This document shows, in pieces, positions 1-7,785 of a DNA stretch of 38,333 nt. Below the pieces are notes generated by a model that saw only the letters and a list, made by a program, of their open reading frames with translations, had not been told where the DNA came from and searched no databases. The stretch comes from Candidatus Poribacteria bacterium (GTDB lineage Bacteria > Poribacteria > DTPJ01 > WJIO01): NCBI GenBank assembly GCA_014730235.1, contig WJIO01000327.1, forward strand, positions 1 through 38,333, read 5' to 3'. The translations under genes and the position numbers were made by a program. Position 1 is the stretch's first letter. Each line of letters begins with the position of its first letter.

Positions 1-566
1 AAACTTTGCTGTGTCATTATAAAATGGCTGGGATCATAGGCCAATTTAAGCCCCGGAACAGCTTCTATCATTGCCAGTGAATCTGCGTATTTTTCCGCAA
101 CGGAATCTACATGAGTTTCGATGGCCAGGACTATACCATACTTATCAGTCACTTCAACCATATCCTTTAAAGCCTGTATAGAGTTCTGCCGGGATTTTTC
201 AGGACCTAATTCGTCTATTATCCTTCCTGGCTGTAGCACCAGGACAGGTATTCCGATCTCTTCAGCAAAGATACCCAAAGCTTCTGTTTCAGCCATATTG
301 GTTTTATGAACTTCAGCATTTCCTGTATTGATGGGATTGCTAAGGTTGGCGTTTATAGCAACTGCTATAAGGGAATTTTCCATGAGTAATTCTATTGTCT
401 GTTTTGCTTTTGAAATGGGATCAGATGAAAGCTCTGATGGGTTGATATGAGCCCAGTTTTCCATCATCAGTAGGTCAACATAACCAAAGCCCATTTTACC
501 TATCGTTTTAAGAGTTTTATCAAGAGGTTGTTTGGTAAATGCGGCAGTGGAACAAGCGGTTTTCAT
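1..566 (-). CDS. Sugar phosphate isomerase/epimerase-like TIM-barrel protein, 3' end outside window
   Basis: The reading frame opens with ATG at 566-564 and runs off the left edge after 188 codons, so the C-terminus is missing. A GGAGG ribosome site sits about 5 bases before the start. The protein begins MKTACSTAAF and shows features of the xylose-isomerase-like TIM barrel: the second strand FGYVDLLMME, then AIETHVDS (metal-binding Glu and His) and LAYDPSHF (metal-binding Asp and His). This family isomerises or epimerises sugars, keto-sugars or inositols; the substrate cannot be told from the sequence. It follows hisF on the same strand, separated by a perfect hairpin, so it may be read from the hisF promoter. 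No link to histidine synthesis is expected. The fold is fairly sure, the precise enzyme is not. Confidence 0.75.
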   Translation of the reverse strand, partial: MKTACSTAAFTKQPLDKTLKTIGKMGFGYVDLLMMENWAHINPSELSSDPISKAKQTIELLMENSLIAVAINANLSNPINTGNAEVHKTNMAETEALGIFAEEIGIPVLVLQPGRIIDELGPEKSRQNSIQALKDMVEVTDKYGIVLAIETHVDSVAEKYADSLAMIEAVPGLKLAYDPSHFIMTQQS

Positions 567-590
567 GAAATCCTCCAAATTGCTTTGGTC

Positions 591-623
591 ATAGGTTTAT
601 GTCTTAAAAAGACATAAACCTAT
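591..623. terminator. Perfect 15-bp hairpin between hisF and the isomerase gene
   Basis: ATAGGTTTATGTCTT (591-605) is followed by a 3-base loop AAA and its exact reverse complement (609-623). It begins 11 bases past the hisF stop and ends 25 bases before the next start on the minus strand. It could attenuate or stabilise the hisF message, but the stem is AT-rich and no T-run follows on the minus strand, so it is not a standard intrinsic terminator. Confidence 0.5.
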
Positions 624-634
624 GGTTATAATTT

Positions 635-1402
635 TTACATTCTTACAGATATACCTTTACGGGATAAATATTCTTTTGCTTCGGCGATTGTATGTTTCCC
701 AAAGTGGAATACAGAGGCAACCAGAACAGCGTCTGCCTTTGCCTCTGTTATAGCTTTATATAAATGTTCAAGATTTCCAGCTCCGCCCGATGCAATGACA
801 GGTATACTAACAGCTTCGGCGATGGCTTTAGTCATAGGTATATCATATCCTTGCTGAACTCCATCGGTATCCATGCTTGTAGGTAATATTTCCCCCGCGC
901 CCGAGCCTTCCATCCTCTTTGCCCATTCGACGGCGTCAATACCAACGCCTTCTCTGCCACCTTTTATCATTACCTCGAATCCAGAATCCAATGAATCAGA
1001 TTTTCTGGTGTCAATAGCAATAACAACACATTCGCTTCCGAATTCTTTTACAGCTTCTATCACAAAGTCAGGATTCTTTACGGCGGCAGTATTTATGGAA
1101 ACTTTAGAAGCTCCTGCGTTAATAAGTTCGTCAATAATTGATAAAGAGCTTATTCCGCCGCCCACAGCCAGAGGCACTTCAATTCCTTTAGCTGTTCTTC
1201 TTACCACATCAACCATTGTTTTACGTTTTTCCACAGTAGCTGTTATATCCAGAAAAACTATCTCATCTGCACCTTCCTGAGAATACTTTGCCCCTATTTC
1301 AGCCGGATCTCCTACGTCCTGCAAATCAACAAAATGAACTCCTTTGACAAGTCTGCCGTCCTTTACATCAAGGCAGGGAATTATTCTTCTGTATTTATTC
1401 AT
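635..1402 (-). CDS. hisF: Imidazole glycerol phosphate synthase, cyclase subunit HisF
   Basis: HisF closes the imidazole ring: with ammonia supplied by HisH it converts PRFAR to imidazole glycerol phosphate and AICAR, linking histidine and purine synthesis in the cytoplasm. The 255-residue protein has the usual length. It opens RRIIPCLDVKDGRLVKG with the first catalytic Asp, has VAIDTRKSD for the second catalytic Asp, and phosphate-binding loops at AVGGGISS and VIASGGAGN. A longer reading from TTG at 1414 is possible, but ATG at 1402 is preceded by TTGGAG at proper distance and gives the family N-terminus, so I chose it. No other his gene is in view; the gene is apparently outside a his operon. 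Its promoter lies divergent from the MarR promoter. Confidence 0.95.
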   Translation of the reverse strand: MNKYRRIIPCLDVKDGRLVKGVHFVDLQDVGDPAEIGAKYSQEGADEIVFLDITATVEKRKTMVDVVRRTAKGIEVPLAVGGGISSLSIIDELINAGASKVSINTAAVKNPDFVIEAVKEFGSECVVIAIDTRKSDSLDSGFEVMIKGGREGVGIDAVEWAKRMEGSGAGEILPTSMDTDGVQQGYDIPMTKAIAEAVSIPVIASGGAGNLEHLYKAITEAKADAVLVASVFHFGKHTIAEAKEYLSRKGISVRM

Positions 1403-1461
1403 ATTATTCTCCAATCGTATTTATAATTAATTACTGGAAATGTTATAATTTATATACTGCT

Positions 1462-1490
1462 AGTATAACAAATAGTTTTTTATGTTTCAA
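1462..1490 (-). promoter_or_regulatory. Promoter of hisF with dyad at the -10
   Basis: On the minus strand TTGAAA (1490-1485), 17 bases, then TATACT (1467-1462). The -10 forms one arm of TATACT-GCT-AGTATA (1453-1467), a small dyad that may be an operator or chance in AT-rich DNA. It points toward hisF, about 60 bases upstream of its start. Confidence 0.65.
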
Positions 1491-1512
1491 TATCACAAAT
1501 TAAAAATCCTAC

Positions 1513-1541
1513 TTGACACTTAATTATTAATCTGGTATAAT
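1513..1541 (+). promoter_or_regulatory. Consensus sigma70 promoter for the marR gene
   Basis: TTGACA at 1513-1518, exactly 17 bases, TATAAT at 1536-1541: a fully consensus vegetative promoter. It lies back to back with the hisF promoter, with the two -35 boxes 22 bases apart. A full-consensus promoter suggests strong transcription held down by a repressor, which fits the candidate operator at 1550-1563 over the expected start site. Confidence 0.85.
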
Positions 1542-1549
1542 GCACAACT

Positions 1550-1563
1550 GTTGATTATGCAAC
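1550..1563. promoter_or_regulatory. Candidate MarR operator at the transcription start
   Basis: GTTGATTATGCAAC has GTTG/CAAC arms and starts 9 bases after the -10 box, covering the expected +1. Its first 12 bases match the site at 2076-2087 (GTTGATTATACA) at all but one position. Binding by the adjacent MarR protein is inference from position and repetition. Confidence 0.5.
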
Positions 1564-1612
1564 CAATAAAATTAGTATATAATATCCTCAAAGTACAGTT
1601 GGATTAAAACAT

Positions 1613-2056
1613 ATGCAAGATCAAGATCAAAGTTCCGAACAACCTTTATTTTCATTAATAAAATGGGTATCTAAGGCTTTCAGAGCAAAGCTGAATCATA
1701 GTTTTACTAAAGCTGGTCATAATGTGACAAGCGAACAGTGGCGTATTTTAAGATGCTTATGGCATAAAGATGGACAAAGACAGCAAGACCTGGCCGATGT
1801 TGCCCGTAAAGATAAGACTTCTATTACTAGGATTATCGACTCTATGGAAAAACGAGACCTGGTAGTTAGAGTTCCTGATAGATTGGATCGAAGGCAGAAT
1901 CTGATCTATCTAACTAACAAAGCTAAGAGACTTCAGGAAGATTTGACAGAAATTATCCGAAAAACTGCTTTGCAAGCCCAGCAGGGGATTGATCCTGATG
2001 ATCTGGAAACTCTCAGGGAAGTTTTGACAAAACTTCATGATAATCTCCGTAATTAA
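1613..2056 (+). CDS. MarR-family transcriptional regulator
   Basis: A 147-residue winged-helix DNA-binding protein of normal MarR length. The N-terminal helices (residues 1-40) would form the dimer interface; the helix-turn-helix lies at about 60-85 (QQDLADVARKDKTSITRIID) and the wing at about 90-108 (RVPDRLDRRQNLIYLT), with the conserved D-R-R-Q pattern. MarR proteins typically repress a neighbouring efflux operon and let go when bound to a phenolic or other small ligand. Here it is the first gene of an export operon and sits between two copies of a GTTGATTAT motif, so autoregulation together with control of the transporter genes is likely. The effector cannot be predicted. Confidence 0.9.
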   Translation: MQDQDQSSEQPLFSLIKWVSKAFRAKLNHSFTKAGHNVTSEQWRILRCLWHKDGQRQQDLADVARKDKTSITRIIDSMEKRDLVVRVPDRLDRRQNLIYLTNKAKRLQEDLTEIIRKTALQAQQGIDPDDLETLREVLTKLHDNLRN

Positions 2057-2075
2057 TAATTTTTTTACCAATATA

Positions 2076-2104
2076 GTTGATTATACATCTGTTTGTATAT
2101 CAAC
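2076..2104. promoter_or_regulatory. Second candidate MarR operator, before the efflux genes
   Basis: GTTGATTATACA (2076-2087), TCTGT, TTGTATATCAAC (2093-2104) form an imperfect inverted repeat with GTTGAT/ATCAAC ends. The left half repeats the marR start-site motif. I could not place a convincing promoter beside it, so the downstream genes may be cotranscribed from 1513-1541, or a weak promoter exists here. Confidence 0.5.
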
Positions 2105-2134
2105 TGTATACAATATATCAGAAGTAGAGATGAT

Positions 2135-2659
2135 ATGGAATCGTTTCAGCATAAAAATGCAAGTTTTTGGCGAAGGTGGTTGACCCGATGGCTGATCTCT
2201 CATCTTGAGACAGGATCTGTGGATATACGAACATATATATTGCAGATTCTCGGTAAAATAGGTGACGAGACGGCTTTTCCCGTTATAGTTGAAGCGACTA
2301 AAGATGGAAATGATTCCATACGTCGCTTCGCTGTCTCCGCCCTGGCTGATACAGAAGATAAAAAGGCAATAGATGTGCTTGTGGGTTCTATGGATGATAA
2401 AGAAGTAGATATTCAGGCAGCCGCAGCAGCCGCTTTAGGCCGTTTTAAAGGTGAAAAAGTTGAAAATGCTTTGATTAAAAAACTTATGAATAATACAGAA
2501 GATTCTGTAAAATCCCAGGTTATTATTTCATTGGGAAACCTTGGTTCCAAAAAGGCTTTGCCAATGCTAAATAAAATGATGAAAACCGAATCCAATGAGT
2601 GGATACGGCGATATATAAGTCAAGCGATTAAAGAAATTGAAGGAGGCTTAAAATCGTGA
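2135..2659 (+). CDS. HEAT-repeat protein of the efflux operon
   Basis: About 174 residues from ATG 2135. Residues from roughly 30 on are tandem helical pairs of the PBS-lyase/HEAT type: DIRTYILQILGKIGDETAF, DSIRRFAVSALADTEDKKAI, DIQAAAAAALGRFKGEKV, DSVKSQVIISLGNLGSKKAL and EWIRRYISQAIKEI, about five repeats of 30 residues. Such repeats form a scaffold for protein contacts. There is no signal peptide, so it should act in the cytoplasm. A TTG start at 2093 would add 14 residues, but that stretch overlaps the candidate operator and carries no HEAT pattern. The stop overlaps the next start (GTGA), so it is translationally coupled to the adaptor gene. Its role in the transporter is unknown. Confidence 0.8.
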   Translation: MESFQHKNASFWRRWLTRWLISHLETGSVDIRTYILQILGKIGDETAFPVIVEATKDGNDSIRRFAVSALADTEDKKAIDVLVGSMDDKEVDIQAAAAAALGRFKGEKVENALIKKLMNNTEDSVKSQVIISLGNLGSKKALPMLNKMMKTESNEWIRRYISQAIKEIEGGLKS

Positions 2660-4383
2660 AGAAAAATTCTGAAGCAATTATAGTGTTTGCAATCCTTTAT
2701 CTTGCTTTGATTTTTATTTTTCTCCCGGCATGTGGTGAAAAAAATATCGAAATGGAGCAAAAAACTGAGGTTGTCAAACAGGCTGATTTTGTAGTTAAAA
2801 TTAACGCATCAGGAAACCTAGAATCCCTGATTGCTGTGGAAGTAAAATCCAATGTGGAAGGTGAAATCGAAAAGCTCCTTGTTAAAGAGGGGGATTTCGT
2901 GGAAAAAGGACAGCTTTTGCTTCAAATAGATGATGAGCAGATAAGAGAGGAAATGAAACAGGCCGAGGCTAATGTTTCAGCAGCTCAGGCACAACTGGAA
3001 CAATCCAGACGCTCACTTGATATAAGAATAAAAGAGTTGGATAACGGTTTACAACAGCAGATTGACACTGTTACGCAGGCAAAAACCAGCTATGAGGTGG
3101 AAAAGGCCACAACCTTACAGCTGTTGTCCCAGCAGAGAACAGAGATTCAAAATTCAAAAGAAGCCCTTGAACAGGACAATATATCCTTGCGTCAGGCCGA
3201 AATATCTCTGAAACAGGCACAACTCACCCTCAGTGAAGCAGAACAGGCAGAATCGGCAGCCAAAGTGGATATGGATAACGCAGAATCAGAACTAAACCGC
3301 AATAAGGAACTATTTGAGAAAAAATATATATCTAAAAAATCAATGGAAGATGCCCAAGCAGCTTATGCTAACGCCGTATCAAGGTATGATTCAGCTCAAA
3401 AGCGTGTGCTTTCCCAAAAAGAAACTGTCAAATCCCAGGAAGAAGGGATAAACATGCGGAAAAAATCAGTCCAGATGCGTGAGGCAACTATCAAACTGGA
3501 GGAAGAAAATCTGGAATTGTTAAAGCAAACTCGTGCTGCCCAGGAAGAACAGACCTTAACCCAGTTAAAAAATGCCGAAAGAAGATTAAAACAGCTTCAG
3601 GAAAGTATTGAAGATGAAAAGGATATTAGCCGTTTTTCTCTTAAAAGTGCAGAGGCTAATCTCTTGCGAAATCAGAGTAATCTCAAAAATGCAAATGAAC
3701 GCCTTGAATGGACAAAAATTATAGCCCCTATGTCAGGCATAGTTATTAATCTGGAGGTTGAAGAAGGCGAAATTGTAACATCAGGACGTTCTGCATTTTC
3801 CCAGAGTCCTCCTATTATGGAGATCGTGGACTTATCCCAGATGGTTGTAGAAACATCTATTAACGAAGTGGATATGGAAAAACTCAAGGTAGGTCAAAAA
3901 GCAGAAATACGGATCCGTGCCTATCCGGATCGTATATACCAGGGAGAAGTAAGGGAAATATCCCCCAGTGGACAGCCGAGAGATAATATAATATATTTCC
4001 AGGTGGTAATAGCTGTCTTAGGTTCTCCAAAAGAATTGCGCCCGGGTATGACTGCGGATGTGGATATAATTGTTCTGGAACACAAAAACGCCCTGGTTTT
4101 GCCTATTGAAGCTGTAAAATCCGAACGCAGTTTCGGCAGAGGAAGTGGAACTTCACCCGGTGGGCAATCAAGAAGCGAAAAATATTACGTGCTTTTACCA
4201 TCAAATGGAAAGCAGGATGAATCCTCAGATGACGATAATAAGAGCGAAAATAAAAAGTATATACAGGTAGGAGGACAGAATGACATGTTCGTAGAAATTC
4301 TGGATGGTTTGAATGAAGGAGATAAAGTTCTGGTCCAGCTTCCTCAGATACCTGAAGAAGGAATGAATAGAAGACGGAGGTAG
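2656..4383 (+). CDS. MacA/HlyD-type periplasmic adaptor lipoprotein of an ABC efflux pump
   Basis: Membrane-fusion protein linking an inner-membrane ABC pump to an outer-membrane channel. GTG start with AGGAGG 9 bases upstream, overlapping the previous stop by 4 bases. Residues 1-26 are a hydrophobic signal ending in the lipobox LPAC, so the mature protein is probably a lipoprotein. The first half of the lipoyl domain is at about 47-90 (NVEGEIEKLLVKEGDFV), a coiled-coil hairpin rich in Q, E, A and K spans about 90-350, the second lipoyl half starts at about 351 (WTKIIAPMSGIVI), and the beta-barrel follows (VGQKAEIRIRAYPDRIYQGEV). At 575 residues it is much longer than the roughly 370-residue MacA, mainly because of the coiled coil. 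A Gly/Ser- and Asp-rich insert (about 492-535) lies in the C-terminal domain. Confidence 0.88.
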   Translation: MKKNSEAIIVFAILYLALIFIFLPACGEKNIEMEQKTEVVKQADFVVKINASGNLESLIAVEVKSNVEGEIEKLLVKEGDFVEKGQLLLQIDDEQIREEMKQAEANVSAAQAQLEQSRRSLDIRIKELDNGLQQQIDTVTQAKTSYEVEKATTLQLLSQQRTEIQNSKEALEQDNISLRQAEISLKQAQLTLSEAEQAESAAKVDMDNAESELNRNKELFEKKYISKKSMEDAQAAYANAVSRYDSAQKRVLSQKETVKSQEEGINMRKKSVQMREATIKLEEENLELLKQTRAAQEEQTLTQLKNAERRLKQLQESIEDEKDISRFSLKSAEANLLRNQSNLKNANERLEWTKIIAPMSGIVINLEVEEGEIVTSGRSAFSQSPPIMEIVDLSQMVVETSINEVDMEKLKVGQKAEIRIRAYPDRIYQGEVREISPSGQPRDNIIYFQVVIAVLGSPKELRPGMTADVDIIVLEHKNALVLPIEAVKSERSFGRGSGTSPGGQSRSEKYYVLLPSNGKQDESSDDDNKSENKKYIQVGGQNDMFVEILDGLNEGDKVLVQLPQIPEEGMNRRRR

Positions 4384-4392
4384 AGGGATAAT

Positions 4393-5652
4393 ATGAACCT
4401 TATAGAGAGCCTCGTTTCTGGAATTAGGGCTTTAATGAGCCATAAAATGCGCACTTTCCTGACTTTGCTGGGTGTAATGATTGGCGTTGCTGCGGTTATT
4501 GGTATGATTTCCATTGGGGATGGCGCAAAGACTATTATAATGGAAGATTCGGAGAAAATCGGTGGAGCAACCATGATACGCTTTCGCCGATCAAGATATA
4601 TCCAGAGAAATGGAAGATGGGTTCGCAATAACAGCGAAGAGCGATTTACATATGAAGATGCCTTGGCTATTGAGGAAAAATGTCCTTCTGTAAAACACGT
4701 TGTACCTTCTATTAACAGACACTGGGGAGTTCGTCTTAGCAGAGGAAGTGGTCTTGATATGCGGGAGATGTATGCCGGTTATCAGGGAGTAAACTCAGAT
4801 TTCAGAAAAGCCATGAAATGGAATACAGCTAAAGGTAGATTTATTTCTGATACCGATATTGAATACGGTACTTCCGTATGTGTTTTGGGGCAGGATGTAT
4901 TGACCGAATTATATGATCCTGATGAAGATCCTATGAATACTGAAATCAGGGTCAACAACCAGCGCTTCAAAGTTGTTGGTATTATGGAAACCCGCGGTAG
5001 AAGTCTCAGGTATGGATTTAACCTTGATGATGAGATTTTTCTGCCTATAACTACAGTACAAAAGCGTTTTACAGGAAATGATTATATATCGTCCTTATCT
5101 GTGCAGGCAAAAAGCATTAATCATGTACCAAAAGCTATAGCAGAGGCTACAGAAATTCTAAAAAAACGACATCGCAACGAATTATTTTTTAGCACTCGGG
5201 ATGTAGCCAGTGGTCTGGATTTTGTTTTACAAATAAATCAGATAATTAAAATATTGCTTACAGGAGTAGCGGCTTTTTCATTGCTTATCGGTGGAATAGG
5301 AATAATGAATATAATGCTTGTTTCAGTAGCAGAACGCACCAGGGAAATCGGACTGCGCAAGGCAATTGGAGCCAGGCCTTATGATATTCTTATACAATTT
5401 TTAATCGAAGCAGTTCTCCTTTGTTCCATCGGAGGAGTGTTAGGTCTATTGTTGGGTGTTTTATTTGGTTCAGGAGTTGCCTGGATCGTCACAAGCTTTA
5501 TAATAAAATCAGTAAACTGGCCCTCAGCCCTTCCTGTTTTCTGGGCAATAATATCCCTGGGGTTTTCCGCCGCTATTGGAATATTTTTTGGTCTATATCC
5601 TGCAGTTCGTGCTTCTCAATTGGCTCCTGTAGAAGCTCTTAGAACGGAGTGA
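4393..5652 (+). CDS. MacB-type ABC transporter permease (first of two)
   Basis: A 419-residue four-helix permease of the MacB/FtsX superfamily without its own ATPase domain. The first membrane helix is at about 18-40 (FLTLLGVMIGVAAVIGMISIGDGA, split here only by family convention), the large periplasmic MacB_PCD domain fills about 45-270, and the FtsX domain with three helices is at about 285-412, marked by GGIGIMNIMLVSVAERTREI and GLRKAIGARP. The C-terminal LAPVEALRTE is typical of the family. It follows the adaptor by 9 bases and precedes a second permease by 4. MacB-type pumps use mechanotransmission to move peptides, lipoproteins or drugs from the periplasm through the adaptor; the cargo here is unknown. 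Confidence 0.9.
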   Translation: MNLIESLVSGIRALMSHKMRTFLTLLGVMIGVAAVIGMISIGDGAKTIIMEDSEKIGGATMIRFRRSRYIQRNGRWVRNNSEERFTYEDALAIEEKCPSVKHVVPSINRHWGVRLSRGSGLDMREMYAGYQGVNSDFRKAMKWNTAKGRFISDTDIEYGTSVCVLGQDVLTELYDPDEDPMNTEIRVNNQRFKVVGIMETRGRSLRYGFNLDDEIFLPITTVQKRFTGNDYISSLSVQAKSINHVPKAIAEATEILKKRHRNELFFSTRDVASGLDFVLQINQIIKILLTGVAAFSLLIGGIGIMNIMLVSVAERTREIGLRKAIGARPYDILIQFLIEAVLLCSIGGVLGLLLGVLFGSGVAWIVTSFIIKSVNWPSALPVFWAIISLGFSAAIGIFFGLYPAVRASQLAPVEALRTE

Positions 5653-5656
5653 GAAA

Positions 5657-6967
5657 ATGGGTTTATTTGATGGTTTATTTATAGGTTTTTCGGGTTTACG
5701 CAAACATCCCATGCGTGCCATTCTTACTGTATTAGGAATTGTAATAGGCATCGCCGCTGTTGTAAGTGTGGTTGCTATTGGTGATGGTGCGCGGGCTTTA
5801 ACCCTTGAGGAAATACAACAGACAGGCGGAACTAATATTGTAGAAATATATCGAAACGATTGGTCTCGCAGCAGCAGAGGTGGAACGCTGACTCAAACAG
5901 CCAATCAAGCAGTTAGAACAAGGCGATGGCGCTTTAATCGAGCAGAGGATTTAGTAAATCCTGATATTTCAGCTATAGAAAACTCTGAAATGGTTACGGT
6001 TGCGGTTGGTGAACTGGATACTGACGATGTGAACGCCACTTTTGAAGGTAGTTCAAAAGACGCGCGTATCGTTGGAGCAACTCTTGGGTATCAAAGGCTG
6101 CGCAACTGGTATGTAATGAAAGGGCGTTTTCTATCTGATTTAGATATGGATAACAGTACATTAGTGTGTGTAATTGGTTCCCAGTTGGCTACAGACCTTT
6201 TCGATGAATTGGATCCGATTGGTCAGGTAATAAAAGCCCAGCGTTTTCGTCAAAGATGGGGAGATTCCTTCGATGTAAGTCTCAGAGTTATTGGAATAAT
6301 GGAGGCTAAAGGTGACGAGGGGGCAACTGAAGGCTGGGATGACACAATAGTAGTACCTTTAACAACCTTTCAGGAAAGAGTAACCGGTGATAATGAAGTA
6401 GAGCGTATCCGGGCCGAAGTTGCAGATGTCAAGCAGATAGAAGCTGCTGTATTTCAAATCAACCAGATTTTGAGTAAACAACATCCAGGTCCCGGAAACA
6501 TCTATGAAATCTGGATGGCCACTGAAGAATTGGCCACAGCAGAACGCGTTGGTTTGATTATGAAGCTCATGCTTGGAGGAATAGCCAGTATAGCCCTTCT
6601 GGTGGCCGGTATTGGTATCATGAATATTATGCTTATATCTGTTACCGAACGCACAAGAGAGATAGGATTACGTAAAGCTCTTGGGGCAAGAAGAAGTGAT
6701 ATTATGTTACAGTTTCTGGTCGAATCCGCAACTCTAAGCCTGGGTGGTGGTTTGCTTGGAATAGTGGTCGGTATATTCCTGGGTAGAGGTACGGCAAAAC
6801 TCATTTCTGACCTGGTTTGGGAAAATACCCAGTGGCCCGTGGTATTTTCTGGAATCACCGCTTTAATTGCCTTTGCTGTGGCCGTAAGCGTAGGTATCTT
6901 CTTCGGCCTTTATCCAGCCAGAAAAGCAGCGCGCTTAAGTCCTACTGAAGCATTAAAATATGAGTAA
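5657..6967 (+). CDS. MacB-type ABC transporter permease (second of two)
   Basis: A 436-residue paralogue of the preceding permease. First helix at about 19-38 (AILTVLGIVIGIAAVVSVVA), periplasmic domain with a longer insert containing an Arg-rich stretch near 80-95, then FtsX with AGIGIMNIMLISVTERTREI, GLRKALGARR and the ending LSPTEALKYE. With two permease genes and one ATPase gene in the operon, the pump is probably a heterodimer rather than the homodimer of classical MacB; that is inference, since each could also form its own dimer with the shared ATPase. The start is ATG 5657, 4 bases after the previous stop, with GAG(T)GAGAAA as ribosome site. Confidence 0.9.
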   Translation: MGLFDGLFIGFSGLRKHPMRAILTVLGIVIGIAAVVSVVAIGDGARALTLEEIQQTGGTNIVEIYRNDWSRSSRGGTLTQTANQAVRTRRWRFNRAEDLVNPDISAIENSEMVTVAVGELDTDDVNATFEGSSKDARIVGATLGYQRLRNWYVMKGRFLSDLDMDNSTLVCVIGSQLATDLFDELDPIGQVIKAQRFRQRWGDSFDVSLRVIGIMEAKGDEGATEGWDDTIVVPLTTFQERVTGDNEVERIRAEVADVKQIEAAVFQINQILSKQHPGPGNIYEIWMATEELATAERVGLIMKLMLGGIASIALLVAGIGIMNIMLISVTERTREIGLRKALGARRSDIMLQFLVESATLSLGGGLLGIVVGIFLGRGTAKLISDLVWENTQWPVVFSGITALIAFAVAVSVGIFFGLYPARKAARLSPTEALKYE

Positions 6968-6992
6968 ATATTATTCAGGAAAGGAATTACAG

Positions 6993-7772
6993 ATGCGGCA
7001 TAAAAAATCAGAAATATCTGTTGTTTTTGTGATCATATGGTTTGTTTTTGTTACATTTATAGTTCAGGCAGAAGTTGATCCGGACAGTATTATGGCTATG
7101 TGGCTATTCGATGAGGGAAGTGGGGAAACAGCCAAAGACTCCAGCCCAAATGTTAACGACGCTGTATTTAACGGTGGAGTTGAATGGACAACGGGCAAAT
7201 TTGGCCATGGGATATTATTTAATGGTTCCGATGGCTATTTATCTGCCCAGGATTCTGACAGCCTTGATATAGGCAGCGAAGCAATGAGTATAGTTGCATG
7301 GTTAAAAGCTGATGGTTGGCCCTCTGGTTGGAATCATATTGTTCGTAAAACGCCGGAAAATCCACGTATTTATATTTTAGGCGTTCATAATACAAGTTTA
7401 CCCTTTATCTTCCTGAAAACAGAAACACAACAGGTTTCCGATATAATTGGAGCTACCAGTTTACCTGACGGTGAGTGGATACATCTGGCCATGACGTATG
7501 ATGGGGCTGAGGTTAAGATCTACGTTAATGGCGAATTGGATGCATCTACCCCGGCTACCGGTATTGTTGAAGCCAGTGAAGGGGAACTAAGAATCGGGCG
7601 CGGGGATCCAGCAGGATATTTTTCAGGAATCCTCGATGAAATTGCCATTTTTAATATAGCTCTGGATCAGGATGAAATAAAAAATATTATGAACGGTGGT
7701 TTTATAGGTTTACTGCCAGTAGAATCAAAGGATAAGATTTGCGAAACCTGGGCAAAAGTTAAAAGATTCTAA
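6993..7772 (+). CDS. Exported LamG/concanavalin A-like lectin domain protein
   Basis: 259 residues from ATG 6993, chosen because GGAAAGGA lies just upstream and the protein then starts with a clean signal peptide (hydrophobic VVFVIIWFVFVTFIVQA, residues 9-25). An in-frame ATG at 6960 overlaps the permease stop and would add 11 non-signal residues. Residues about 30-235 are a LamG/Laminin_G_3 jelly roll: MWLFDEGSGETAKDSS, GKFGHGILFNG, ISLDEI-like LDEIAIFNIALDQDEI near the end. The last residues VESKDKICETWAKVK resemble the tail of the LamG protein at 13483-14280. Such domains bind carbohydrate or protein outside the cell. Its position between permease and ATPase genes is unusual; a role in the pump or in surface binding is unproven. 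Confidence 0.85.
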   Translation: MRHKKSEISVVFVIIWFVFVTFIVQAEVDPDSIMAMWLFDEGSGETAKDSSPNVNDAVFNGGVEWTTGKFGHGILFNGSDGYLSAQDSDSLDIGSEAMSIVAWLKADGWPSGWNHIVRKTPENPRIYILGVHNTSLPFIFLKTETQQVSDIIGATSLPDGEWIHLAMTYDGAEVKIYVNGELDASTPATGIVEASEGELRIGRGDPAGYFSGILDEIAIFNIALDQDEIKNIMNGGFIGLLPVESKDKICETWAKVKRF

Positions 7773-7785
7773 GGAAGGATTATTG

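Noticed and set aside
873-1280. 135-codon plus-strand ORF opposite hisF
   Set aside because: Shadow of hisF, Ser/Thr/Ile-rich as expected from the antisense of a TIM barrel.
2093-2134. Longer N-terminus of the HEAT protein from TTG
   Set aside because: Runs through the candidate MarR operator, has no ribosome site and no repeat pattern.
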